In this document: one piece after another, positions 6,618 through 13,145 of the stretch | Layout: each line of letters starts with the position of its first letter | How positions within the stretch are numbered: the stretch's first letter is position 1 | Source of the DNA: Opitutaceae bacterium | GTDB lineage: Bacteria; Verrucomicrobiota; Verrucomicrobiia; Opitutales; Opitutaceae | Length of the DNA stretch: 24,586 nucleotides | Direction: 5' to 3' | Assembly: GCA_025352845.1 (NCBI GenBank) | Contig: JANXSC010000377.1 | Span: forward strand, 1-24,586 | The notes under the pieces: model-generated | What the model was told of the DNA's origin: nothing | Database searches by the model: none | What the model saw: the letters and a program-made list of their open reading frames with translations, nothing else | Program-made: the position numbers and the translations under genes

Positions 6618-7681
6618 GTGGGAGTGTGGGGTTTGGGAGAAGGAAGCGCGGCGGCGGAGCGGTGCGCCCGCCACTGTGACCACAGTCTTGGCAAAACGCT
6701 CCCCGTCAACGCGAGCAACAACAGCGCGCCCGTGAGCAGGCCGGACATTTCCTCGGCGGCATTCATCCGCATCACGACGGGCAGGCACGCGAGGCCGTTT
6801 TTCAAAACCGCGATGGCGGCGACGCCGAGCAGCGTGCCATGCACGCTGCCCGTGCCACCGAAAATACTCGTGCCCCCGAGCACGACCGCAGTGATCGCGA
6901 AGAGTTCGTAGCCCGTGCCGGCGTCGGCCTTGGCTTGCCCGAGTCGCGCGGTGTAGATGATAGCCGCGAGTGCCGCGATCAGTCCCGCGAGCACATAGGC
7001 GAGCGCGAGCCGTCGCTCGACCGGCAGCCCCGCGTAGCGCGCGCCTTCCGGCGCAAACCCGATAGCGCGAAACGATCGGCCGAACGTCGTCCGATGCACC
7101 AGCACCCAGACGCCCGACGCGACGAGAAAGAAGATCCACGCCTGCGTCGGCAGTCCGAGCCAGCGCTCCTGTCCGACGAATAGAAAGCCCGCCGGGAAAT
7201 CCGTGTAGGTGATCGCGCCCCGCGTGATCGCCTCCGCGAGCCCGCGGAAGAGCGAGTAGGTGCCGAGCGTGACGATGAGCGGCGGGAGCCGGAGCGCGGT
7301 GATGAGCGTGGCGTTGAGCGCGCCGCCCAACGCACCGCACGCGAGGGCGAGCGCCGCCGCGACGGGAATCGCCATGCCCGCATCATGCCAGAATTTGCCG
7401 AACAGAATCGCGCACAACCCGAGCAGCGAACCGACCGAAAGATCGATCCCGGCCGTGAGAATCACCGGCGTGAGCGCGAGCGCGAGCAGGCCGATTTCGC
7501 ACGAGTGCCGCAGAATATCGAACTGCCGATCCACCGTGCCGAACCCGACGATCACGCCGCGCCGATTGGTCGTCGTGCCCGCGAAATAAAAAAACAGCCA
7601 CTCCGCCACGAGCACGTAGAGCAGGAGCATCTCGTGGCGCAGGAGCAGCGATTTCCAATCGCGTGTGCCGGAATCGTTCAT
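6614..7681 (-). CDS. Sugar ABC transporter permease (second)
   Basis: This 355-residue polytopic membrane protein belongs to the AraH/RbsC-type permease family (BPD_transp_2). Hydrophobic segments begin at LLLYVLVAEWLFFYFAG and continue to LTGALLLLALTGSVLP. Family motifs are LTAGIDLSVGSLLGL in the early membrane region, PPLIVTLGTYSLFRGLA, and the cytoplasmic-loop block TAVVLGGTSIFGGTGSVHGTLLG that contacts the ATPase. It starts 3 nt after the stop of the first permease gene and ends overlapping the binding-protein start, so it is inside a tight operon. Two different permeases with one double ATPase is the arrangement of rhamnose (RhaPQ) and AI-2 (LsrCD) importers, which form heterodimeric channels. 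Confidence 0.9.
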   Translation of the reverse strand: MNDSGTRDWKSLLLRHEMLLLYVLVAEWLFFYFAGTTTNRRGVIVGFGTVDRQFDILRHSCEIGLLALALTPVILTAGIDLSVGSLLGLCAILFGKFWHDAGMAIPVAAALALACGALGGALNATLITALRLPPLIVTLGTYSLFRGLAEAITRGAITYTDFPAGFLFVGQERWLGLPTQAWIFFLVASGVWVLVHRTTFGRSFRAIGFAPEGARYAGLPVERRLALAYVLAGLIAALAAIIYTARLGQAKADAGTGYELFAITAVVLGGTSIFGGTGSVHGTLLGVAAIAVLKNGLACLPVVMRMNAAEEMSGLLTGALLLLALTGSVLPRLWSQWRAHRSAAALPSPKPHTPT

Positions 7682-7684
7682 GGT

Positions 7685-8614
7685 TCAGCGTCTCCCTTTC
7701 CGGCTGCGCACGCCATCCGCCACGACGGCGAGCAGAATGATTCCGCCCTGGATCGCCTTTTCCCAGTAGGCTTCGACGTGCAGGTGCGTGAGCGCAGGTG
7801 CGACGCACGCGAGCAGCAGCAGGCCGGCGAACGCGCCCCAGAGATTTCCGCGTCCACCCGAAATCGCCACGCCGCCCACGACGATGGCAGCGATCACTTT
7901 CAATTCGAGCCCCATGCCCGAGAGCGGCTGCACCTGCGGGGACTGCACGATGTTCATCATCGCTGCGCATCCCGTGAGCGCACCGAGGAAAACGAAAACT
8001 AAAAGCGTGACGAGCTGCGGCCGGATGCCCGCGAGACGCGCGGCTTCCGCGTCGGTGCCGACCGCGTAAACGAAACGTCCGGCTGACACGTGCCGCATCG
8101 CAACGCCCAGCAGCACCAACAGCGCGAGCGCGGCGCCGACGAGCAGCCACTGGCCGTTCGTCTGTGGCAGGCCGAACCACTGCACGGCGTCGGGCATGTT
8201 TACGAATTCGCCCTGCCGCACCAGATTCAGCCCCTGCCGTAGCGTCACCATCGTCGCGAGCGTGACGACGATCGATGGCAGCCGCAGGCCGGCGACGAGG
8301 ATTCCGTTTACCACGCCGAGCAGCGCGCCGATTCCCGCCGCCGCCGGCAGGACCAGCGCGAGCGGCCAGCCGCGGGCGGCAAGGAGCCCGGCGCACACGC
8401 TGACTACCGAAAAAATCGAACCGACGGAGATATCGATTTGGCGCGAAATGATCACCAGCGCCATCCCGCAGGCCACGACCAGAGTCGGGGCCTCGCGCGT
8501 AACGAGGGACAGCAACGGCTGCGGTTGGAAAAACGCCGGAGCGAAAATCGCCATCGCGACTAGCACGACGACCAGCGCGCCTACGACGGAGAGTTCGCGG
8601 AAATAGCGGTTCAT
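7685..8614 (-). CDS. Sugar ABC transporter permease (first)
   Basis: This 309-residue AraH/RbsC-type permease has several hydrophobic segments, starting at VVGALVVVLVAMAIFAPAFF. The motifs are SRQIDISVGSIFSV, LPSIVVTLATMVTLRQGLN and KVIAAIVVGGVAISGGRGNL, the last being the typical ATPase-contact loop. The C-terminus is basic (VRSRKGRR), as expected for a cytoplasmic end. It is similar to but clearly distinct from its neighbour permease, so the two probably form a heterodimer. A 112-bp gap containing a REP-like hairpin pair separates it from the ATPase gene, while its downstream neighbour follows after 3 nt. Confidence 0.9.
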   Translation of the reverse strand: MNRYFRELSVVGALVVVLVAMAIFAPAFFQPQPLLSLVTREAPTLVVACGMALVIISRQIDISVGSIFSVVSVCAGLLAARGWPLALVLPAAAGIGALLGVVNGILVAGLRLPSIVVTLATMVTLRQGLNLVRQGEFVNMPDAVQWFGLPQTNGQWLLVGAALALLVLLGVAMRHVSAGRFVYAVGTDAEAARLAGIRPQLVTLLVFVFLGALTGCAAMMNIVQSPQVQPLSGMGLELKVIAAIVVGGVAISGGRGNLWGAFAGLLLLACVAPALTHLHVEAYWEKAIQGGIILLAVVADGVRSRKGRR

Positions 8615-8632
8615 GCGCGCTCCCTTCTGAGA

Positions 8633-8710
8633 TGTAGGCGGGGTGCCCTCACCCCGCGGGTTGTCGGTTGCTCATTCCGCAGCCAGCGGGGTGGGGTCAC
8701 TCCGCCTACA
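8633..8710. repeat. REP/BIME-like inverted pair, family A, copy 2 (inside ABC operon)
   Basis: The arms at 8633-8657 and 8686-8710 are inverted copies starting TGTAGGCGG. Each folds by itself: stem GCGGGGTG, loop, stem CACCCCGC, perfect in the left arm and with one mismatch in the right. Relative to copies 1 and 3 the stem-closing pair is changed on both sides (C/G to G/C), a compensatory change. The element starts 17 nt after the ATPase stop codon and ends 19 nt before the first permease start, so it is intercistronic in the minus-strand operon. Confidence 0.8.
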
Positions 8711-8726
8711 TTGGGAAGCATCGCAC

Positions 8727-10232
8727 TCACACCGCGCCTTTCTCCGCCGTGCCGAGCGCGGCGGCCATCACGGCGTGAGGATCAGATTTGCCGGGGAGGA
8801 TGGCGCACAGCTTTCCGCCGCGCATCACGCCGATGCGGTCGCACATGCCGAGCACTTCCGGGAGGTCGCTGGAGATGAGCAGGACGGCGAGACCTTCCTT
8901 GGCGAGACGGCGGATGATTTTGTGGATCTCGCTTTTGGCGCCGACGTCCACACCTTGGGTCGGCTCGTCGAGGATAAGCAGTCTTGGTTTCGTAGCGAGC
9001 CAGCGGGCGAGAGAAATTTTTTGCTGGTTGCCACCGGAGAGGCTGCCGCCCACGGCCGTTGGGCCGGAGCATTTCACGGCGAGGTCGCGGATGAATTCGA
9101 GGGCGAGTGAACGCTCCGCAGCGAAGCGCAACCACGCGCCGCGGAAAATCCGCCGGTGAATCGCCATCGTCATGTTTTCCTCGATCGGCATCTCCAGCAC
9201 GACGCCATGGCGCCGCCGATCCTCCGGCACGTAGGCGATTCCGCGGGCGACGGCGTCCTGCGGGGAACGCAAGGTCACCCGCTCGCCGCGCAGTGTGATT
9301 TCCCCGGCGTCGGCCGGCGTGAGGCCGAAGAGCACGCGCGCCAGCTCGGTGCGCCCCGCGCCCACGAGGCCGGCGAGCCCGAGGATTTCCCCGGCACGAA
9401 GTTCCAGCGTCACATCGCGGACGCCGGAGGCGGTGCAACCGACGGCGCGCAACGCGAGCACGGTCTCGCCGGGCGCTGATTCGCTCGGCGGATAAAGTTG
9501 TTTCACTTCGCGGCCGACCATGAGCCGGATCAGTCCGGCTTCATCCATGGCTGTCACCGCATGCGTGCCCACGCTCTCGCCGTCACGCAGCACGGTCACA
9601 CGATCGGCGAGGGCGAAAATCTCCTCCAACCGGTGTGAAATGTAGATGACGCCCACGCCGCTTTTGCGCAGCTCGCGCACCACGGCAAAGAGCAGGTGCT
9701 GCTCTGTCTGCGTGAGCGAAGCCGTCGGTTCATCCATGATTACGATCCGGGCGCCGGCTCCGAGCGCGCACGCGATTTCAACGAGCTGCTGCTCGGGCAT
9801 GGAGAGTTGGCGGACCTCGGCCGAAGGGGCAATTCGCGCGCCCACGCGCTGGAGCAATTCCTGCGCGCGTTGCGTGCGCGTTGTCCAGTCGAGTCGTCGC
9901 AGCGTGCCGCCGCTTTCGAGCCGGAGTGCGATGTTCTCCGCGACAGTAAGGTCGGGAAACAAGGCCGGCTGCTGATAAATGCAGGCGATACCCAGGGCCC
10001 GCGCGGTCGCGGGAGTGAGGTCGGCCACGCGCGTGCCGCCGACCGTGATGGTGCCGGTATCGGGCTGGTGCGCGCCGGTCACAATTTTTATCAACGTGCT
10101 TTTGCCCGCGCCGTTTTCGCCGAGCAGCGCGTGGACCTCGCCCGCGCGCAGGTCGAAGTCGACCCCGCGCAGCGCCCGCGCGCCGCCGAAGGATTTGGCG
10201 AGCTGGCGGAGTTCGAGCAGGGGGGCGGACAT
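8727..10232 (-). CDS. Sugar ABC transporter ATP-binding protein (double NBD)
   Basis: This 501-residue protein has two fused nucleotide-binding domains, as in RbsA, XylG and RhaT-type ATPases. The start is the ATG of MSAPLLELRQLAKSFGG; upstream in-frame sequence shows no coding signature. The first domain has Walker A GENGAGKS (38-45), a degenerate signature LSMPEQQ (144-150) and Walker B IVIMDEPT. The second has the usual degenerate Walker A (GLVGAGRTEL), a canonical signature LSGGNQQK (398-405) and Walker B LLILDEPTQGVD. It energises the two permeases encoded downstream. It follows the TPR gene by 53 bp, and a REP-like pair separates it from the permeases. By context it corresponds to the rhizobial RhaT ATPase, but this family does not reveal its sugar. 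Confidence 0.92.
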   Translation of the reverse strand: MSAPLLELRQLAKSFGGARALRGVDFDLRAGEVHALLGENGAGKSTLIKIVTGAHQPDTGTITVGGTRVADLTPATARALGIACIYQQPALFPDLTVAENIALRLESGGTLRRLDWTTRTQRAQELLQRVGARIAPSAEVRQLSMPEQQLVEIACALGAGARIVIMDEPTASLTQTEQHLLFAVVRELRKSGVGVIYISHRLEEIFALADRVTVLRDGESVGTHAVTAMDEAGLIRLMVGREVKQLYPPSESAPGETVLALRAVGCTASGVRDVTLELRAGEILGLAGLVGAGRTELARVLFGLTPADAGEITLRGERVTLRSPQDAVARGIAYVPEDRRRHGVVLEMPIEENMTMAIHRRIFRGAWLRFAAERSLALEFIRDLAVKCSGPTAVGGSLSGGNQQKISLARWLATKPRLLILDEPTQGVDVGAKSEIHKIIRRLAKEGLAVLLISSDLPEVLGMCDRIGVMRGGKLCAILPGKSDPHAVMAAALGTAEKGAV

Positions 10233-10285
10233 GGTTGGGCGCGGAGACAGGAGCGCGCCGCTTCCGCGAGAGGGAGTCAAATAAA

Positions 10286-10777
10286 TCAGCTGCCTGACGC
10301 TGCGTCGCCGGCCTCCTTTTTCCGCAACGGCGCGAGATCCGGATCGGTGGTGGCGGCTTGGGCGAACTCCTTGTCGAGCGCGATCGCGAGATCGAGGTGG
10401 TGGCGGGCGTCGGCGAGTTCGCCGAGTTGGGCGGCGTAGCATGCGAGGTTGAATTGAATCGTGCCGTTGGCCGGATGGTGCGGGATCGCCTGCAGGAGAA
10501 TTTTCTGCGCGGCGGTGATCGAGTCGGCACGCCGCGCGGCATACGCCCACGTCACCCAGGCCGCCGCTTCGCCCGGGGCGCGGTGCGCGTAGTCGCCCGC
10601 GTGATCGCGCAGCGCGGGCCAGTCCTGCTGCTCCTGCAGCAGCGCCAGCCGGACGCTGAGAAAATCGAGGTCGTCCTTCTCCGAATCGGGCACCTTCGCC
10701 AATTCCTCGGCGGCCTCCGCAAGCATGCCGAGCTCAAGGTAACCTTTGGCGTGGGAAAGTCGGCGCTTCGGCAACAT
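10286..10777 (-). CDS. TPR-repeat protein
   Basis: This 163-residue soluble protein is built of helical tetratricopeptide-like repeats. Visible units include AKGYLELGMLAEAAEELAKV, a middle unit with AAWVTWAYAARRADSITAAQ, and a strong last unit NLACYAAQLGELADARHHLD followed by LAIALDKEFAQ. No signal peptide or membrane segment is seen, so it is probably a cytoplasmic scaffold or partner-binding protein. It is on the same strand as the ABC transporter, 53 bp upstream of the ATPase gene, and so could be co-transcribed, but no functional link is known. No catalytic motif is present. Confidence 0.78.
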   Translation of the reverse strand: MLPKRRLSHAKGYLELGMLAEAAEELAKVPDSEKDDLDFLSVRLALLQEQQDWPALRDHAGDYAHRAPGEAAAWVTWAYAARRADSITAAQKILLQAIPHHPANGTIQFNLACYAAQLGELADARHHLDLAIALDKEFAQAATTDPDLAPLRKKEAGDAASGS

Positions 10778-10782
10778 TGGAT

Positions 10783-10829
10783 CGCGAGGGAAACGGCGGT
10801 CGCGCCCACTGGCAAGCCGCCGTCTCGCG
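10783..10829 (-). terminator. Intergenic hairpin, possible terminator or attenuator
   Basis: The outer stem CGCGAG/CTCGCG (6 bp) and inner stem ACGGCGG/CCGCCGT (7 bp) are separated by a 4-nt one-sided bulge, with a 17-nt loop. The hairpin fills most of the 59-bp gap between the DsbA-like and TPR genes. There is no T-tract on either strand, so Rho-independent termination is doubtful. Confidence 0.4.
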
Positions 10830-10836
10830 TCGCGGG

Positions 10837-11505
10837 TCAGCTCGCCGGCGGTCCGCCGAAATGCGCCTTGTGCGCGAGGTAGGCGGCGGTGTCGGCGAGC
10901 ATCGCGTCGATGGTGGCGTTGAACGGCTCGGGCCGCACGACGCCGGAGAACACGGCCTTGTCGCCGATCGCGCTCTCCAGCACGAAGGCGGGGCGCTGGT
11001 TGATTTGGTGCGCGACAAATTCCCGCGTGCTCGCCTCGACGCGCGCCCGCACGGCGGGTGACTCGGCGGCGGCGCCGAGTTTTTCGGCGGAGAGTTTTCC
11101 GGCGGCTGCTTTCACGGCGACCGTCACGGCATTCTCGATGCGCAGGGTTTTCTGGCCCTCGCGTTCACCCGCGTGCGCGAGCGCGAGCCGGATCTCGTCT
11201 CCGTTGAAACCGAAATCGCGCGCGGCCTCGGCGACGAGGTTCGGCGCGACGATCACGCCTTCGGTGATTAGCTCGGGCTCAAACCACCCCGAGTTCAGCA
11301 TGAACGGCGAGCGCATCGTCATCCCGCTCCGTCGGTAGAACCAGTCGCACTGCGCGCGCGATGTCGGGTAGTCCGTCGCCGCCATCTGCGCGATTTTCCA
11401 CGCAAACTCCGCGCGGCCCTCGTAGCGGCGCTTCAGCTCCGCCCACATCGGCTCCGCCCAAAAACACCAGGACGACGTGACCTCGAGGTAGTAGGTGATT
11501 TTCAT
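10837..11505 (-). CDS. DsbA-fold (thioredoxin-like) protein with a single active-site Cys
   Basis: This 222-residue protein resembles the DsbA-like/FrnE and 2-hydroxychromene-2-carboxylate isomerase group: a thioredoxin fold with an inserted helical domain. The first strand KITYYLEVTSSWCFWAEPMW puts the redox motif at residues 11-14 as SSWC, where FrnE-type proteins have CPWC. The first (nucleophilic) Cys is therefore Ser and only Cys14 remains. A cis-proline loop (QINQRPAFVLE, Pro172) is present. No signal peptide is visible, so it is cytoplasmic. A monothiol site suggests glutathione- or thiol-dependent isomerase or transferase chemistry rather than dithiol oxidation. The substrate is unknown. 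Confidence 0.78.
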   Translation of the reverse strand: MKITYYLEVTSSWCFWAEPMWAELKRRYEGRAEFAWKIAQMAATDYPTSRAQCDWFYRRSGMTMRSPFMLNSGWFEPELITEGVIVAPNLVAEAARDFGFNGDEIRLALAHAGEREGQKTLRIENAVTVAVKAAAGKLSAEKLGAAAESPAVRARVEASTREFVAHQINQRPAFVLESAIGDKAVFSGVVRPEPFNATIDAMLADTAAYLAHKAHFGGPPAS

Positions 11506-11613
11506 CAGCCGCGAGCGCAGCGCGGGACACGCGTCGCGTCAACGCGCGAAGCCGCATCCGCCTTCACAGCGACACACTCCCCGTGCCGGCACAATGGGTC
11601 TGCTGAAGCAGCG

Positions 11614-11684
11614 TGGTAGCCGAAATCGTGACATTTTGGCTGGGAAAATTCGCACCGGCCAAAATCTCCCGATTTCGGCTACGC
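11614..11684. repeat. REP/BIME-like inverted pair, family C
   Basis: The arms at 11616-11640 and 11658-11682 match inverted at 23 of 25 positions. Each reads GTAGCCGAAATCG and then folds back: CCGAAATC, a 4-nt loop (GGGA or GTGA), and ATTTTGG. The loop between the arms is 17 nt. The unit again starts with GTAG and contains an imperfect hairpin, like families A and B but with an AT-richer core. It lies just past the stop (11689) of the minus-strand AsmA-like gene and 109 bp upstream of the DsbA-like gene's start. Confidence 0.78.
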
Positions 11685-11688
11685 TCGA

Positions 11689-12447
11689 TCACGGCTCCTT
11701 TTTCTCTGCGTCCTTCTTGCCGCCGAAAAGTCCCTTGATCGCCTCGCCGGCCTTTTTCATGCTCTCGGCGCTGGCTGCACCGCCGGTCTTGAGCAGATCG
11801 GTCGCGGCACCCGCGGTGGCGCTGACGATCTTGCCCACGACTTGATTCATCACAATGGACGCGGCCTCCGCCGCGGTGACGCCGCCTTCCTTCGTGCCGA
11901 GTTCATCGATTTCAATAACGGGCAGCGGCACGGTGGTCGCCGTGCCGACGAGGCCGACGCGCACCTTGCCATCCACGAGGCGGAATTTTTTCACCGAGAA
12001 TTTTTTTTGCGGGCCCGCCGCGGACTTGGCGTCGGCCGGTTTCGCGCCGCCGAGTGCCTGCTCGATGTTCTTCAGAAGGTCGTTCACGTTGCTGTTGATG
12101 ATCTTCGTCTCGTAGTTGAAGACGGGCGCCTCGATGATCACCTCGTTAAGCACGATATGGTCGCCCCGCAGGGAGGAGGGCACGACCTCGATATGGACTT
12201 TGCCGAGCGAGGCGAGGTCGTTTTCGCTCCAGCCCTTCGGGTTGCCGATGACGAGGTTGTTGAGCGTGCCGACGCCGCTGAACGGGGAAATCGTCGCGCT
12301 CTGGAGAGTGAGCCGCGTCTGCGTGAGCTGCGGGCCGTAGCGGTTCATGCCGGCGGTCACGATCTCGCCGAGGTGCATCGAAACGTAGACCACAGCGGCG
12401 ATGCCGAGGACGGCGAGAACGCCGAGAATGATGAGAAATTTTTTCAT
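11689..12447 (-). CDS. AsmA-like membrane-anchored protein
   Basis: This encodes about 252 residues from the ATG of MKKFLIILG. A second in-frame ATG at 12459 would add four residues. One N-terminal membrane anchor (FLIILGVLAVLGIAAVVYVSM) is followed by an exported domain resembling AsmA/DUF748 proteins: SATISPFSGVGTLNNLVIGNP, GKVHIEVVPSSLRGDHIVL, NEVIIEAPVFNYETK, NVNDLLKNIEQAL. The C-terminal part is Ala-rich and ends in a Lys-rich tail (LFGGKKDAEKKEP). AsmA-like proteins are linked to envelope assembly and lipid transport, but this one is far shorter than E. coli AsmA and its role is unknown. It stands alone, with a REP-like pair directly 3' of it. Confidence 0.72.
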   Translation of the reverse strand: MKKFLIILGVLAVLGIAAVVYVSMHLGEIVTAGMNRYGPQLTQTRLTLQSATISPFSGVGTLNNLVIGNPKGWSENDLASLGKVHIEVVPSSLRGDHIVLNEVIIEAPVFNYETKIINSNVNDLLKNIEQALGGAKPADAKSAAGPQKKFSVKKFRLVDGKVRVGLVGTATTVPLPVIEIDELGTKEGGVTAAEAASIVMNQVVGKIVSATAGAATDLLKTGGAASAESMKKAGEAIKGLFGGKKDAEKKEP

Positions 12448-12695
12448 GAGGGATCTCATGATCGTATGGGGGAGGGGGAGCTAGGCAAGGCCACAGGATT
12501 TTTGGTGCGCCGCCGGTTGGTTCGACGAGAAGTCTACCAGCTTCAGCCGTAGATCGACAAACCGAACCCGATACTACTACCTCAATTCATCGCCCGACTG
12601 AACCAGTGGGGCGCTCGAAAAATCCAATCCTCATTCCGTCACCCATTTCTCTCCGAACAATAGCTGCTCCCAAACCTCAAAGAAAGAAAGCCCCC

Positions 12696-12968
12696 ATGCC
12701 CAAATACATAATCGAACGCGAAATCCCCGGCGCCGGCAAACTTTCCGCCGAACAGTTGCGCGGCATCTCCCAGCAATCTTGCGGTGTGCTCCAAAAGCTC
12801 GGCTCCCAGATTCAATGGCTTGAGAGTTTTGTGACCGACGAAAAGATTTACTGCGTCTACATCGCCCCAAACGAGGAGATGGTGCGTGAGCACGCGAAGC
12901 AGGCCGGCTTGCCGGCCAATCGCGTTTCGCGGGTCTGCAGCGTGATCAATCCGACGACCGCCGAGTAG
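12696..12968 (+). CDS. DUF4242 (SCO4226-like) small protein
   Basis: This 90-residue soluble protein matches the DUF4242 pattern, a ferredoxin-like fold: PKYIIEREIPGAGKLSAEQL, then IQWLESFVTDEKIYCVYIAP and a C-terminal helix and strand EHAKQAGLPANRVSRVCSVI. The characterised relative SCO4226 of Streptomyces is a nickel-binding dimer. Whether this copy binds metal is not clear. The start at ATG 12696 matches the conserved MPKYIIER opening and follows a purine-rich AAAGAAAG that may act as a weak ribosome-binding site. It is monocistronic by layout: the 236-bp upstream gap has no gene, and a strong hairpin lies 44 bp downstream. Confidence 0.8.
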   Translation: MPKYIIEREIPGAGKLSAEQLRGISQQSCGVLQKLGSQIQWLESFVTDEKIYCVYIAPNEEMVREHAKQAGLPANRVSRVCSVINPTTAE

Positions 12969-13011
12969 GGTTTTCTCCAGCCAAACCCGAGTGTGCGTGG
13001 TCTTCTGGGTC

Positions 13012-13034
13012 CCGGCGGTGGCCGCCACCGCCGG
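13012..13034 (+). terminator. Strong GC hairpin after the DUF4242 gene
   Basis: A perfect 10-bp stem, CCGGCGGTGG with CCACCGCCGG, closes a 3-nt loop (CCG), 44 bp past the DUF4242 stop. The nearest T-run starts 11 nt beyond the stem, so it is not a canonical intrinsic terminator. It may still stabilise the transcript end or pause transcription upstream of parE. Confidence 0.5.
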
Positions 13035-13145
13035 ACGCAGTGTGGTTTTTGGATGGACGATCAGCGGAGGAGCATGGATTGCCTGCGCTTCACTTGATCG
13101 CGCTTGTCAACGCGCTCATGCTGCCTCTGCTTTCGCACAACTCTC

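Noticed and set aside
10233..10550. An N-terminal extension of the ABC ATPase reading frame
   Set aside because: The extension overlaps the TPR gene and reads as Arg/Pro-rich noise. The ATG at 10232 gives the usual ABC N-terminus.
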